Below are positions 42,081 to 51,309 of a stretch of 55,140 bases of DNA, piece after piece. The notes beneath the pieces are model-generated. The model worked only from the letters and a program-made list of their open reading frames with translations. It had not been told where the DNA came from and made no database searches. Position 1 is the stretch's first letter. Each line of letters begins with the position of its first letter. Source of the DNA: Alkalibacterium sp. MB6. Its GTDB lineage: Bacteria; Bacillota; Bacilli; Lactobacillales; Carnobacteriaceae_A. Where the stretch lies: assembly GCF_009935905.1 (NCBI RefSeq), contig NZ_PREX01000018.1, positions 1 to 55,140 on the forward strand, given 5' to 3'. The position numbers and the translations under genes were made by a program.

Positions 42081-42660
42081 ATTTTTCGCATTTTATGGGT
42101 TTAAATCGCAAAAGGACAGAGTGAATGAGTCCCAGACTGTATTTCTCTTGCTTGTATTCTTTCCAGCGTGCGTTTTTCTTATGAACGTAATGGTCCAAAA
42201 GCACTGCCAACACACAAGCAATCGCCGCATGGTCTTCATTGTCGATATTAAGTATATAAAAATCACCTGAATAAGAAATAGTCTTTTCAATAGTCATTAT
42301 TTTTTTGGCAATGTGTCTGACAGTGAACCGACGTTTCTCATAATCTCCAGTAATAAGCCAGTTAAATTTGGTTACAATGACATAAGGCTTTCTTAAGCCA
42401 CGTAAACCACCTTGTTTCTTTATCGTGCCGATGTATTGGCCGTTCTGGTGTAAACTAAATTTTGGAAAAACAGATAGTAAGGTTTGCTTAGCCTCAACAA
42501 GGCGTTCGCCAGACATGGAATAAACGGTCATCATATCGCCAAGACGACCCCATTTACCCACAATTAAAAAAACATCGTTTCCTGCATCGTCTTTAACAAT
42601 CATCCTGTTTTGTAATGATAAATGCTCTTCTTTAATAAATAGACGAACCACTTTATTCAC
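42079..42660 (-). CDS. LURP-one/YxjI-type protein
   Basis: A 193-residue protein of the LURP-one-related (tubby-like C2 fold) family. It begins with FIKEEHLSLQNRMIVKDDAGNDVFLIVGKW and then has successive beta hairpins such as EAKQTLLSVFPKFSLHQNGQYIGTIKK and YVIVTKFNWLITGDYEKRRFTV, ending in a helix DHAAIACVLAVLLDHY, as in the family. B. subtilis YxjI is comparable; the function is not known. No signal or membrane segment. Single gene. Confidence 0.75.
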   Translation of the reverse strand: MNKVVRLFIKEEHLSLQNRMIVKDDAGNDVFLIVGKWGRLGDMMTVYSMSGERLVEAKQTLLSVFPKFSLHQNGQYIGTIKKQGGLRGLRKPYVIVTKFNWLITGDYEKRRFTVRHIAKKIMTIEKTISYSGDFYILNIDNEDHAAIACVLAVLLDHYVHKKNARWKEYKQEKYSLGLIHSVLLRFKPIKCEK

Positions 42661-42963
42661 CTCAAGTTCGTATCAGTTCGTTCCTCCCTATCATTATAAC
42701 ACCACTAATTGAAAAACCGAAATAAGAGAGAATACCTTGAGGCTGCCGGACCTAAATATATGGCGGAAATTTGAAGAAAGAAAAATTATTAATCTATAAG
42801 CATTAAAAAAGAATTCTTGAGACTGATTAAACTGGACTCTATAAAATGTACACGAGTAAAAATGCCTGTTTGTGTACCGATAGCAAACGAGCCAGTGGGT
42901 ATAAAAAGAACACTCGCCATAGCTTAAGCTTGTGACGAGTGTTTTAATATTCTATACACTTAA
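42661..42963. other. Intergenic stretch with only a terminator
   Basis: About 300 bases, A+T rich, between two minus-strand genes. At 42912-42945 lies the terminator of pdxK (AACACTCG / CGAGTGTT on the minus strand followed by a T run). In the rest I see no ORF with a ribosome site, no RNA signature and no clear repeat. Confidence 0.5.
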
Positions 42964-43788
42964 CTAAATGTTTTCTTGTCTGTTTAGTCTGTATCCACTG
43001 TGGAAAACTGGACCGACGTACTGATTGTATTCGAAGCCAGCTTCAATCGCTTCAGTGACAAACTCTTTCGCTTTTTTGATTGCGTCAATGGGGCTTAACC
43101 CTCTTGCAATTCCTGCAGTAATGGCTGCTGCAAAAGTACATCCAGCACCATGGTGAGTGGGGTTAGCAATTTTTTTAGCAGTCAATGTTAAAAAGTCTGT
43201 GCCGTCATAAACTAAGTCGATAGCATCTTCTCCAGGCAACGCTTTTCCGCCTTTAATGACGACGATTTTTGCTCCGTTGGAATGAATAACTTCTGCTGCT
43301 TTTTTCATATCGTCTAAAGTATGAAGGGTACCTAAGTCAGAGAGTTGTCCTGCTTCAAAAAGGTTTGGCGTGATAACGGTAGCTAACGGAACTAAACGTT
43401 TTTTAGTCGCTTGTACGTTCTCTGGATTTAATACCTCGTCTTCACCTTTGCAGACCATGACAGGATCAACGATAAAAGGAGTATCAGGATACTGCTCAAT
43501 CTTGTCTGCAATCACGTTGATAACCGATGCATTTGGAAGCATACCGGTTTTAGCAGCTGAAATACCCGGTCCAGCAAAGGCTGTATTCAATTGGTCTTGA
43601 ACGACTTGAGCATCAATAGGAGTGACGCCATGGCTCCAACTATTATCAGGATCCATTGTCGCGATAGTGGTTAATGTAGCTATTCCAAAAGTTCCATATT
43701 CAGCAAATGTTTTTAAGTCAGCGGCAATTCCCGCGCCCCCGCTAGCATCATTTCCAGCAATGGTTAAGGTCAGTTTATGAGTTGACAT
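42964..43788 (-). CDS. pdxK: Pyridoxine/pyridoxal kinase (ThiD-like PdxK)
   Basis: A 274-residue ribokinase-fold enzyme phosphorylating B6 vitamers. It shares the long motifs of the Bacillus PdxK/ThiD2 group and not of true ThiD: LTIAGNDASGGAGIAADLKTF at the start, MDPDNSWSHGVTPID, KTGMLPNASVI, VDPVMVCKGEDEVLNPE, LATVITPNLFEAGQLS and the anion-hole HHGAGCTFAAAITA. It may also act on hydroxymethylpyrimidine. No thiamine genes are adjacent. Single gene, divergent from the sirtuin cluster. Confidence 0.87.
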   Translation of the reverse strand: MSTHKLTLTIAGNDASGGAGIAADLKTFAEYGTFGIATLTTIATMDPDNSWSHGVTPIDAQVVQDQLNTAFAGPGISAAKTGMLPNASVINVIADKIEQYPDTPFIVDPVMVCKGEDEVLNPENVQATKKRLVPLATVITPNLFEAGQLSDLGTLHTLDDMKKAAEVIHSNGAKIVVIKGGKALPGEDAIDLVYDGTDFLTLTAKKIANPTHHGAGCTFAAAITAGIARGLSPIDAIKKAKEFVTEAIEAGFEYNQYVGPVFHSGYRLNRQENI

Positions 43789-43943
43789 GTTACATTCCTC
43801 CGTTTTAAAAAAAGTGTGCGGTACACATAGATTGAACTGAATAGGCCACTAAAAGTGAAAGATCAGTTTATATTCTCTATGTTACTAGTATAATGGAAAT
43901 AGCTGAAAAAAAAAGCACAGATATTCATAAGGGAGAGAGAGTC

Positions 43944-44675
43944 ATGTTGACTAAAGAGACAATAGCCTCGTGGTTTAAGCCGGGGAAGAAGCTTGCGGTC
44001 ATTACAGGGGCAGGTATCTCCACTGATAGCGGCATACCAGACTTCAGATCGTCTGGGGGCTTATTTAGCCAAGAAGTGAAGAGGAATATCCCTTTAGAAA
44101 CAGTATTGAGTGTTGATTTTTTTGAGAGTTATCCTAAAGTCTTTTTCGAGTTCTATCGGGAAAAGCTGATGATTAAAGGAGCCAAACCAAATGAGGGGCA
44201 TCGCTTTTTAAAACACCTTGAGGACAGGGGAATGGCTGTCACCATCATCACGCAAAATATTGACGGGTTGCATCAACAAGCAGGTAGTCAAAACGTTTTA
44301 GAGCTTCATGGAAATGCTCATCGCTTTATTACAAAGAGCGGTATAACCGTGTATACTGATGACATTGAATACGTAGACGGCTTATTTATGTCAAACGGTG
44401 AAGACGTACGACCGGATATTACTCTTTATGGAGAACCACTTGATGGTGAGGTCCTACAAAAAAGCATGGAAGCTGTCAGAGAAGCAGATATTTTGCTTGT
44501 CCTAGGAACGAGCCTAATCGTCTATCCCGCAGCTGGATTGATTTATGATTACCGTGGGGAAAAGAGTGTATTAGTTACTCGGGGCATCACCCCATTAGAC
44601 TCATATTTCAAAGGAGTATTCGATGAAGCAATTAGTGATTGGACAAGAGATATCATTCACTTGTTTCATAATTAA
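43944..44675 (+). CDS. Sir2-family NAD-dependent protein deacylase lacking zinc cysteines
   Basis: A 243-residue sirtuin. NAD-site motifs are intact: GAGISTDSGIPDFRS (residues about 22-36), TQNIDGLHQQAG, the catalytic His in ELHGNAH, and VLGTSLIVYPAAGL. The usual CxxC...CxxC zinc ribbon after LHGN is absent; the whole protein contains no cysteine, and the region reads RFITKSGITVYTDDIEYVDG. An in-frame ATG at 43893 overlaps a TATAAT, so ATG 43944 after GGGAGAGAGAG is the start. It heads a close-packed cluster with a Nudix and a thioesterase gene. Confidence 0.87.
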   Translation: MLTKETIASWFKPGKKLAVITGAGISTDSGIPDFRSSGGLFSQEVKRNIPLETVLSVDFFESYPKVFFEFYREKLMIKGAKPNEGHRFLKHLEDRGMAVTIITQNIDGLHQQAGSQNVLELHGNAHRFITKSGITVYTDDIEYVDGLFMSNGEDVRPDITLYGEPLDGEVLQKSMEAVREADILLVLGTSLIVYPAAGLIYDYRGEKSVLVTRGITPLDSYFKGVFDEAISDWTRDIIHLFHN

Positions 44676-44700
44676 AAATGAAATGGAAGGAGTTGTTTAA

Positions 44701-45309
44701 ATGATTGAAGAGATTAAACAGTTGTTTAAAAACTATGAGGCAAAAGCCATTGGTCAACAAAATAAGTACTCGGTACTGTTACCTCTTGTAGAAGTGGAGG
44801 GTCAATGGCATATCCTTTATGAAGTCAGAAGCTCGGTTGTATCTCAGCCGGGAGAAACATCTTTTCCAGGTGGTGGCGTAGAAGAGGGAGAGTCGTACAA
44901 AGAGGCCGCTATTAGGGAAACGATGGAGGAGTTAAACCTACCTAAATCCAGCATAGAAATTATAGGAGAAATGGACTATATTCTTACTCAATCTCATATT
45001 ATCCACTGCTTTGTAGGCCACCTCAAAATAGAAGACGTCGATTCCATCAAGCCGAATAAGGAAGTCGATGAAGTATTCACTGTACCGCTCTCTTTCTTTA
45101 TAGAAAACCCACCCGAGTACCATGGTGTTAACATGAAAACTGTCCATGATGAACGGTTTCCCTTTGATCTCATATTCTCGGGAGAGAAATACAAGTGGAT
45201 TGATCGTAAACACTTTGTCCCTTTTTACCGCATGCCCAATTATTACTTATGGGGCTTTACAGCTAACTTCACTCATCGCTTCATAGAAATAATTGATAAA
45301 CATAACTAG
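44701..45309 (+). CDS. Nudix hydrolase, CoA-pyrophosphatase type
   Basis: A 202-residue enzyme. The Nudix box GGVEEGESYKEAAIRETMEEL fits G-x5-E-x7-R-E-U-x-E-E. Just before it, YEVRSSVVSQPGETSFPGGG fits the UPF0035-like motif of coenzyme A pyrophosphatases, although it is degenerate. Expected reaction: cleavage of CoA or a similar nucleotide to 3',5'-ADP and phosphopantetheine. It follows the sirtuin by 25 bases and precedes an acyl-CoA thioesterase by 20, suggesting a shared acyl/CoA theme. Confidence 0.82.
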   Translation: MIEEIKQLFKNYEAKAIGQQNKYSVLLPLVEVEGQWHILYEVRSSVVSQPGETSFPGGGVEEGESYKEAAIRETMEELNLPKSSIEIIGEMDYILTQSHIIHCFVGHLKIEDVDSIKPNKEVDEVFTVPLSFFIENPPEYHGVNMKTVHDERFPFDLIFSGEKYKWIDRKHFVPFYRMPNYYLWGFTANFTHRFIEIIDKHN

Positions 45310-45329
45310 AAGAAGAAAGGGTCCTTCAA

Positions 45330-45878
45330 ATGACTGAACCACATACAAAAAAACGGACGTGCAACGAAACGAGAGTAGTCCAAACTCATCGGATTCTTCC
45401 GTCTGATTTGAACAATCATGAAACTTTATTCGGTGGGAAGTTAATGAGTTTTATTGACAATACGGCCTCCATTTCAGTTTCACGCTTTTCCAGATCGAAT
45501 GCAATCGTGACTGCCTCCATGGATGAATTGCATTTTATTCATCCAATTAAAAGTGGCCATTCAGTGTGTGTAGAAACCTACATCACTGGAGCTGGAAAAA
45601 CCTCCATAGAGGTATTCGCTAAAGTACTGGGGGAGGATTTAGTAACCGGTGAACGATACATTGGGGCAACGAGCTTTTTAACCTTTGTCGTTTTAGACAG
45701 AAAAAAGAACCCTGACTTTTCGCTTCCGAAAATAGCGCCGGAATCAACAGAAGAAAAAATGATTTGTGAAGGCTATCAAGAACGAAGACAAAAACGGTTG
45801 AAGGATAAAGAGGGGAATAAAGAGCTAGTTAACGCCTTGTCTTTACTGCCACCTTGGATTAGTTCAACTAAGAACTAA
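45330..45878 (+). CDS. Hotdog-fold acyl-CoA thioesterase (YkhA-like)
   Basis: A 182-residue hotdog protein. The family signature is LPSDLNNHETLFGGKLMSFIDNTASISVSRFS near residues 23-54, with catalytic N/D residues, followed by MDELHFIHPIKSGHSV. The C-terminal tail (about 150-182) is charged and variable. B. subtilis YkhA and mammalian ACOT7-type domains are relatives; it hydrolyses acyl-CoA, with chain length unknown. Last gene of the sirtuin-Nudix-thioesterase cluster. Confidence 0.85.
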   Translation: MTEPHTKKRTCNETRVVQTHRILPSDLNNHETLFGGKLMSFIDNTASISVSRFSRSNAIVTASMDELHFIHPIKSGHSVCVETYITGAGKTSIEVFAKVLGEDLVTGERYIGATSFLTFVVLDRKKNPDFSLPKIAPESTEEKMICEGYQERRQKRLKDKEGNKELVNALSLLPPWISSTKN

Positions 45879-45892
45879 CCTGTTTATCATTA

Positions 45893-45943
45893 AAAAAAAA
45901 GAAGAACCTGCTCCCAAAAATGAGTGAGAGCGATTCTTCTGTT
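45893..45943. terminator. Imperfect bidirectional terminator
   Basis: AAGAAGAA-cc-TGCTC / GAGCGA-TTCTTCT with A and T tracts, between convergent genes. Confidence 0.55.
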
Positions 45944-45964
45944 CCAATTTATATGACTAATTAA

Positions 45965-46861
45965 CTAAAAGTTAGCAGCTTTTTTATCCATGCTTCCACT
46001 CAACACACGGGAAATGACTTCAGCTACACCATTATGAGCGTTACTTGAAGTTGAATAGTTTGCTGCGGCCTTAGCTTCTGGAGCAGCGTTTTCCATAGCA
46101 ACAGAATAATCAGCCCACTCTAACATGGAGACGTCATTGATATTATCTCCAATAGTCATGACTTCATCAGCTTTCAAGCCAAGTGTTTTAGCCAATTGAG
46201 CAACTGCAATGCCTTTCGTCGCTTTTTCATGGTTAATTTCCAAGTTGCTGGTAGAAGAAGCAGTCACTGCCAAATGAGGGATAGTGTTGTTGAGTTCGAC
46301 TTTAATAGGGGTCAAGACTTCTTTCCCTTTCATGGAGTGAGTGGTTACTTTCAAAATGATGACACGATCATCCTCAAGAACGGCATCAAAAGAATCCACT
46401 TGGTGTAGATTTATATCAGTTATCTTCTCGTGTGCCAGTTCTCTAGCCTCTTCAAAAGTGATATCCGGATTGATATCTGTTAATAAAGATGCCACCATAT
46501 TGATACGACCTGATTTGTCCACTGTGTATAAGCCGTTAGTCGTCACAAGTTCTGTATGAAGCGTATCTTCTGTTGATAAGATGGACAATATGTTTCGGAC
46601 CATATTCTTTTCAAGTCCACGATTGTAAAGCTTATCTCCATCTGTATTAAAGAATTCTGCACCATTTGATAAGATAAGTGGACAGACAATCCCATGTTTG
46701 TTGACTATAGGGCTTGCAGATGGGAAGTCTCTCCCAGTAGCAATAGCAAAATGGATCCCTTCATTTTGAGCTCGCTTAATAGCAGAAGCATTAGCGTCTG
46801 AAATCTCCATCTGTTCATTTAATAACGTCCCGTCCATGTCAGAAACAATTAATTTTATCAT
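45965..46861 (-). CDS. Cof-type HAD phosphatase
   Basis: A 298-residue HAD-superfamily phosphatase with the IIB cap (YidA group). Motif I is SDMDGTLLNE (nucleophile Asp8), motif II the Thr/Ser in ATGRDFPSA, motif III the Lys near 215, and motif IV MTIGDNINDVSMLEWADYSVAMENA. Such enzymes dephosphorylate sugar phosphates and phosphorylated cofactors; specificity cannot be told from sequence. Single gene, start ATG 46861 with AAAGGAG upstream. Confidence 0.9.
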   Translation of the reverse strand: MIKLIVSDMDGTLLNEQMEISDANASAIKRAQNEGIHFAIATGRDFPSASPIVNKHGIVCPLILSNGAEFFNTDGDKLYNRGLEKNMVRNILSILSTEDTLHTELVTTNGLYTVDKSGRINMVASLLTDINPDITFEEARELAHEKITDINLHQVDSFDAVLEDDRVIILKVTTHSMKGKEVLTPIKVELNNTIPHLAVTASSTSNLEINHEKATKGIAVAQLAKTLGLKADEVMTIGDNINDVSMLEWADYSVAMENAAPEAKAAANYSTSSNAHNGVAEVISRVLSGSMDKKAANF

Positions 46862-46976
46862 GCATGATACTCCTTTGTTTTAATTTTCATCATCATCCTT
46901 ATCTAGTCTAACAAAAATCAGCGTTAAAAAACATCGGTTTACACGAACATTACATTTGAAAGTAGGGATAATTTTG

Positions 46977-47663
46977 ATGATACCACTAACTAACGATTGG
47001 GAGCCAATAGTAAACCAAGAGGCCCAAAATGACTCTTATCAACAATTAAGGGAATTTTTAAAGCATGAGTATGAGTCCGAAATCGTCTATCCAGTAAAAG
47101 AAAACCTGTGGCAAGCTTTCGAGTGGACACCCTTCAGTGAAGTAAAAGTAGTTATTCTAGGGCAGGATCCTTATCATGGTGAGAATCAAGCTCATGGATT
47201 GGCTTTTTCTGTTCAACCAAGTGTCAGAATACCGCCATCGCTAAGAAATATTTACAAAGAGCTCGATGCTGATTTAGGAATCAAGCCAGTTAACCATGGT
47301 TATTTAGAAAAATGGGCGAAAGAAGGGGTATTGCTTTTAAATACTGTATTAACTGTTCGAAAAGCAGAGGCTTATTCTCACAGAAACAAAGGATGGGAAG
47401 AGTTTACTGACCATATGATTGAAGCTCTAAATAATCGAGATAAACCCATCGTCTTTATTCTGTGGGGAAATGCGGCTAAAGAAAAGCGAGCGATGATTGA
47501 TGAAACGAAGCATGCCGTGATTACTTCTGCACATCCTAGCCCGCTGTCAGCAAGTAGAGGTTTTTTCGGATCAAGACCGTTTTCTAAAACGAATGAACGA
47601 TTACTAAATTGGGGTATGTCACCGATTGACTGGCAGCTACCGCATGTTCCTGAAAATCAGTAA
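46977..47663 (+). CDS. ung: Uracil-DNA glycosylase
   Basis: A 228-residue family 1 enzyme that removes uracil from DNA. The water-activating loop is GQDPYHG, the Ser/Pro-rich and uracil-binding parts are seen in RIPPSLRNIYKEL and VLLLNTVLTVR, and the leucine intercalation loop is HPSPLSASRGFFGSRPFS. The frame opens upstream at 46956 but ATG 46977 follows AGGG at nine bases and matches the family start. It precedes pta by about 100 bases. Confidence 0.95.
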   Translation: MIPLTNDWEPIVNQEAQNDSYQQLREFLKHEYESEIVYPVKENLWQAFEWTPFSEVKVVILGQDPYHGENQAHGLAFSVQPSVRIPPSLRNIYKELDADLGIKPVNHGYLEKWAKEGVLLLNTVLTVRKAEAYSHRNKGWEEFTDHMIEALNNRDKPIVFILWGNAAKEKRAMIDETKHAVITSAHPSPLSASRGFFGSRPFSKTNERLLNWGMSPIDWQLPHVPENQ

Positions 47664-47763
47664 AAAGAGAAGAATCTAGAGAAATAATGGATGACTCTGT
47701 GAAAACAGGATGAAAAGTGTTATCATAATGAGTGTTGAAAACAAAACCTTGGAGGTAATACAA

Positions 47764-48747
47764 GTGGAATTAAGAGAGACATTAATTAGTCAAATTAAAG
47801 GAAAAAACCTTAAGATTGTTTTTCCTGAAGCAACAGATGAACGTATTTTAGGAGCGGCTCTTCGTTTACATCATGAAGATATTTTGCAACCTATCTTATT
47901 AGGTAAGCCTGATGAAGTACAAGCAGAAGCTAAATCACATGGTTACGATTTAACAGATATTTCAATTATTGATCCTAACTCATATGATAAATATGATGAA
48001 ATGGTTGCAGCTTTTGTTGAACGCAGAAAAGGAAAAGCAACAGAAGAACAGGCGAGAAAACAGTTAAGAGACGTTAACTATTTTGGAACGATGCTTGTGT
48101 ATCTTGATCTTGCAGATGGTTTAGTCAGTGGAGCGATTCACTCAACAGGCGATACCGTTCGTCCAGCTCTACAAATCATCAAAACACGTCCTGGCGTTAG
48201 TCGTACATCTGGTGCGTTTATCATGCTTCGTGGTAGAGGGCAAGAGAAGTATGTCTTTGCTGACTGTGCCATCAACCCTAACCCAGATGCTCAAGTGTTA
48301 GCAGAAATTGCTGTAGAAAGTGCACGTACAGCTAAAATGTTTGGAATCGAACCTAAAGTTGCTATGCTCAGCTTCTCATCTAAAGGATCAGCAAGTGCCC
48401 CAGAAGTTGAAAAAGTAGCAGAAGCAACACGAATTGCAAAAGAATTGGCTCCAGAATTCGACATTGACGGAGAATTACAATTTGATGCTGCCTTCGTGAA
48501 ATCTGTAGCTCAGCAAAAAGCACCTGATTCAACCGTTGCCGGTGAAGCAACTGTCTTTATCTTCCCAGAATTGCAATCAGGAAACATTGGTTATAAAATT
48601 GCTCAACGTTTCGGAAACTTTGAAGCAGTAGGACCAGTTTTACAAGGGTTAAACAAGCCAGTATCTGACTTGTCACGTGGATGTATTGAAGAGGATGTTT
48701 ACAAAACAGCTATCATTACAGCAAACCAAGCCATCATGAATAACTAA
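47764..48747 (+). CDS. pta: Phosphate acetyltransferase
   Basis: A 327-residue enzyme that interconverts acetyl-CoA and acetyl phosphate, a key step in mixed-acid and acetate fermentation. Family motifs are LKIVFPEATDERIL, GAIHSTGDTVRPALQIIKTRPGV, FADCAINPNPD and VFIFPELQSGNIGYKIAQR. The open frame reaches back to 47710, but GTG 47764 has GGAGG eight bases upstream and yields the normal family length. A TATCATAAT sequence near 47720 may be its -10. Codon use (lysine AAA, leucine TTA/CTT) looks like that of a highly expressed gene. Confidence 0.95.
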   Translation: MELRETLISQIKGKNLKIVFPEATDERILGAALRLHHEDILQPILLGKPDEVQAEAKSHGYDLTDISIIDPNSYDKYDEMVAAFVERRKGKATEEQARKQLRDVNYFGTMLVYLDLADGLVSGAIHSTGDTVRPALQIIKTRPGVSRTSGAFIMLRGRGQEKYVFADCAINPNPDAQVLAEIAVESARTAKMFGIEPKVAMLSFSSKGSASAPEVEKVAEATRIAKELAPEFDIDGELQFDAAFVKSVAQQKAPDSTVAGEATVFIFPELQSGNIGYKIAQRFGNFEAVGPVLQGLNKPVSDLSRGCIEEDVYKTAIITANQAIMNN

Positions 48748-48755
48748 TCCAATAG

Positions 48756-48788
48756 AAAAACGCTCACTATAACCGTGGGCGTTTTTTT
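48756..48788 (+). terminator. Terminator of pta
   Basis: AAAAACGCTCA / TGGGCGTTTTTTT (one G.T pair) with nine-base loop and seven T. Confidence 0.85.
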
Positions 48789-48954
48789 ATTTGGTAAATA
48801 GTAAAGCCTCTAAGCCTTATTTTTGACTCCTATTTTTATCTTGGTTAAACTGGTTTTAGTGATGTAAGAAGGGGATGGTCTTATCTTTTAACTAAATGAA
48901 CGAATATTGCTCATGCAAATCCGTACAAATAGTCTAAAGGAGAGATAAATTATA

Positions 48955-49500
48955 ATGGAAAAACGATTAATTGGTGGCGTATTTTCAAACGTTAATGATG
49001 CAGAAGCAGCTATTAGAGAACTACAAGGTTTGAATTTTGGTAAAGATGATATATCTGTTTTTGCTAAAGATGATAATCAAGTCGAGCGCATTGAAGATGA
49101 CACAAACCAAAGCGTTGAAGGAAACGATAGCGGCCGAGGTAAGAATGCAGGTAAAGGTCTAGGTCTAGGTGCCTTATCCGGAGGTGTACTTGGTGGTATT
49201 GGTGGACTAATTGCAGAAGTCGGTCTGATTGCCATTCCAGGTATTGGCCCATTGGCTGCTGCAGGACCATTAGCTACGACATTAGCAGGACTTGGAATTG
49301 GTGCTGGTGGTGGTGGTATTGTCGGAGCATTAGTTGGTGCCGGCATGCCGGAAGAAGAAGCAAAAGAATATGAAGCTTATTTAAAAGATGATAATATCGT
49401 GATTATGGTTGAAGTTGAACCTGAAAGAGTCGATACGGTATACAAAACATTTGAATCAAACAACACTCTAAATTCAAGCATGTATAATCGAGACAGATAA
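48955..49500 (+). CDS. YflT-like general stress protein with Gly-zipper
   Basis: A 181-residue protein. Residues 1-45 resemble the heat/general-stress YflT module (RLIGGVFSNVNDAEAAIRELQGLNFGKDDISVFAKDD). The middle (about 60-135) is almost entirely Gly/Ala/Leu/Ile (LGLGALSGGVLGGIGGLIAEVG and LAGLGIGAGGGGIVGALVGAG), a glycine zipper able to insert in membranes, and the end EYLKDDNIVIMVEVEPERVDTVYKTFES is a ferredoxin-like strand-helix repeat. The exact role is unknown. The start follows AAAGGAGAGAT. Single gene. Confidence 0.8.
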   Translation: MEKRLIGGVFSNVNDAEAAIRELQGLNFGKDDISVFAKDDNQVERIEDDTNQSVEGNDSGRGKNAGKGLGLGALSGGVLGGIGGLIAEVGLIAIPGIGPLAAAGPLATTLAGLGIGAGGGGIVGALVGAGMPEEEAKEYEAYLKDDNIVIMVEVEPERVDTVYKTFESNNTLNSSMYNRDR

Positions 49501-49546
49501 TGGCATCAAGTTTTTTATGAACAACTAATAAAGCGTAAGCGAGTAT

Positions 49547-49611
49547 AGCACGATTAATCATGTTTAACAGTGGACGAGTGGTCTACTTGTTCATGGTTAA
49601 TTGTGCTTTTT
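49547..49611 (+). terminator. Terminator after the YflT-like gene
   Basis: Long hairpin AGCAC-g-ATTAA-t-CATG / CATG-g-TTAAT-t-GTGCT with an inner stem AGT-g-GAC / GTC-t-ACT and TTTTT tail. Confidence 0.8.
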
Positions 49612-49691
49612 GTTGTCAAATAAAACTCCCACACCTTTCTAGTGGTTTTGAGTAGAAGAAAGAAAGTAAGCAGTGCTATACTAAACGTAAT

Positions 49692-51253
<1,562 letters not shown>

Positions 51254-51309
51254 TCTGCTATGAATGAAGGAATGGTTAGGATAACAAGTGAAAGGATGAT
51301 GATGCATTA

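Noticed and set aside
49064-49346. Pro- and Leu-rich frames opposite the YflT-like gene
   Set aside because: They arise from the reverse complement of Gly/Ala-rich codons and have no independent support.
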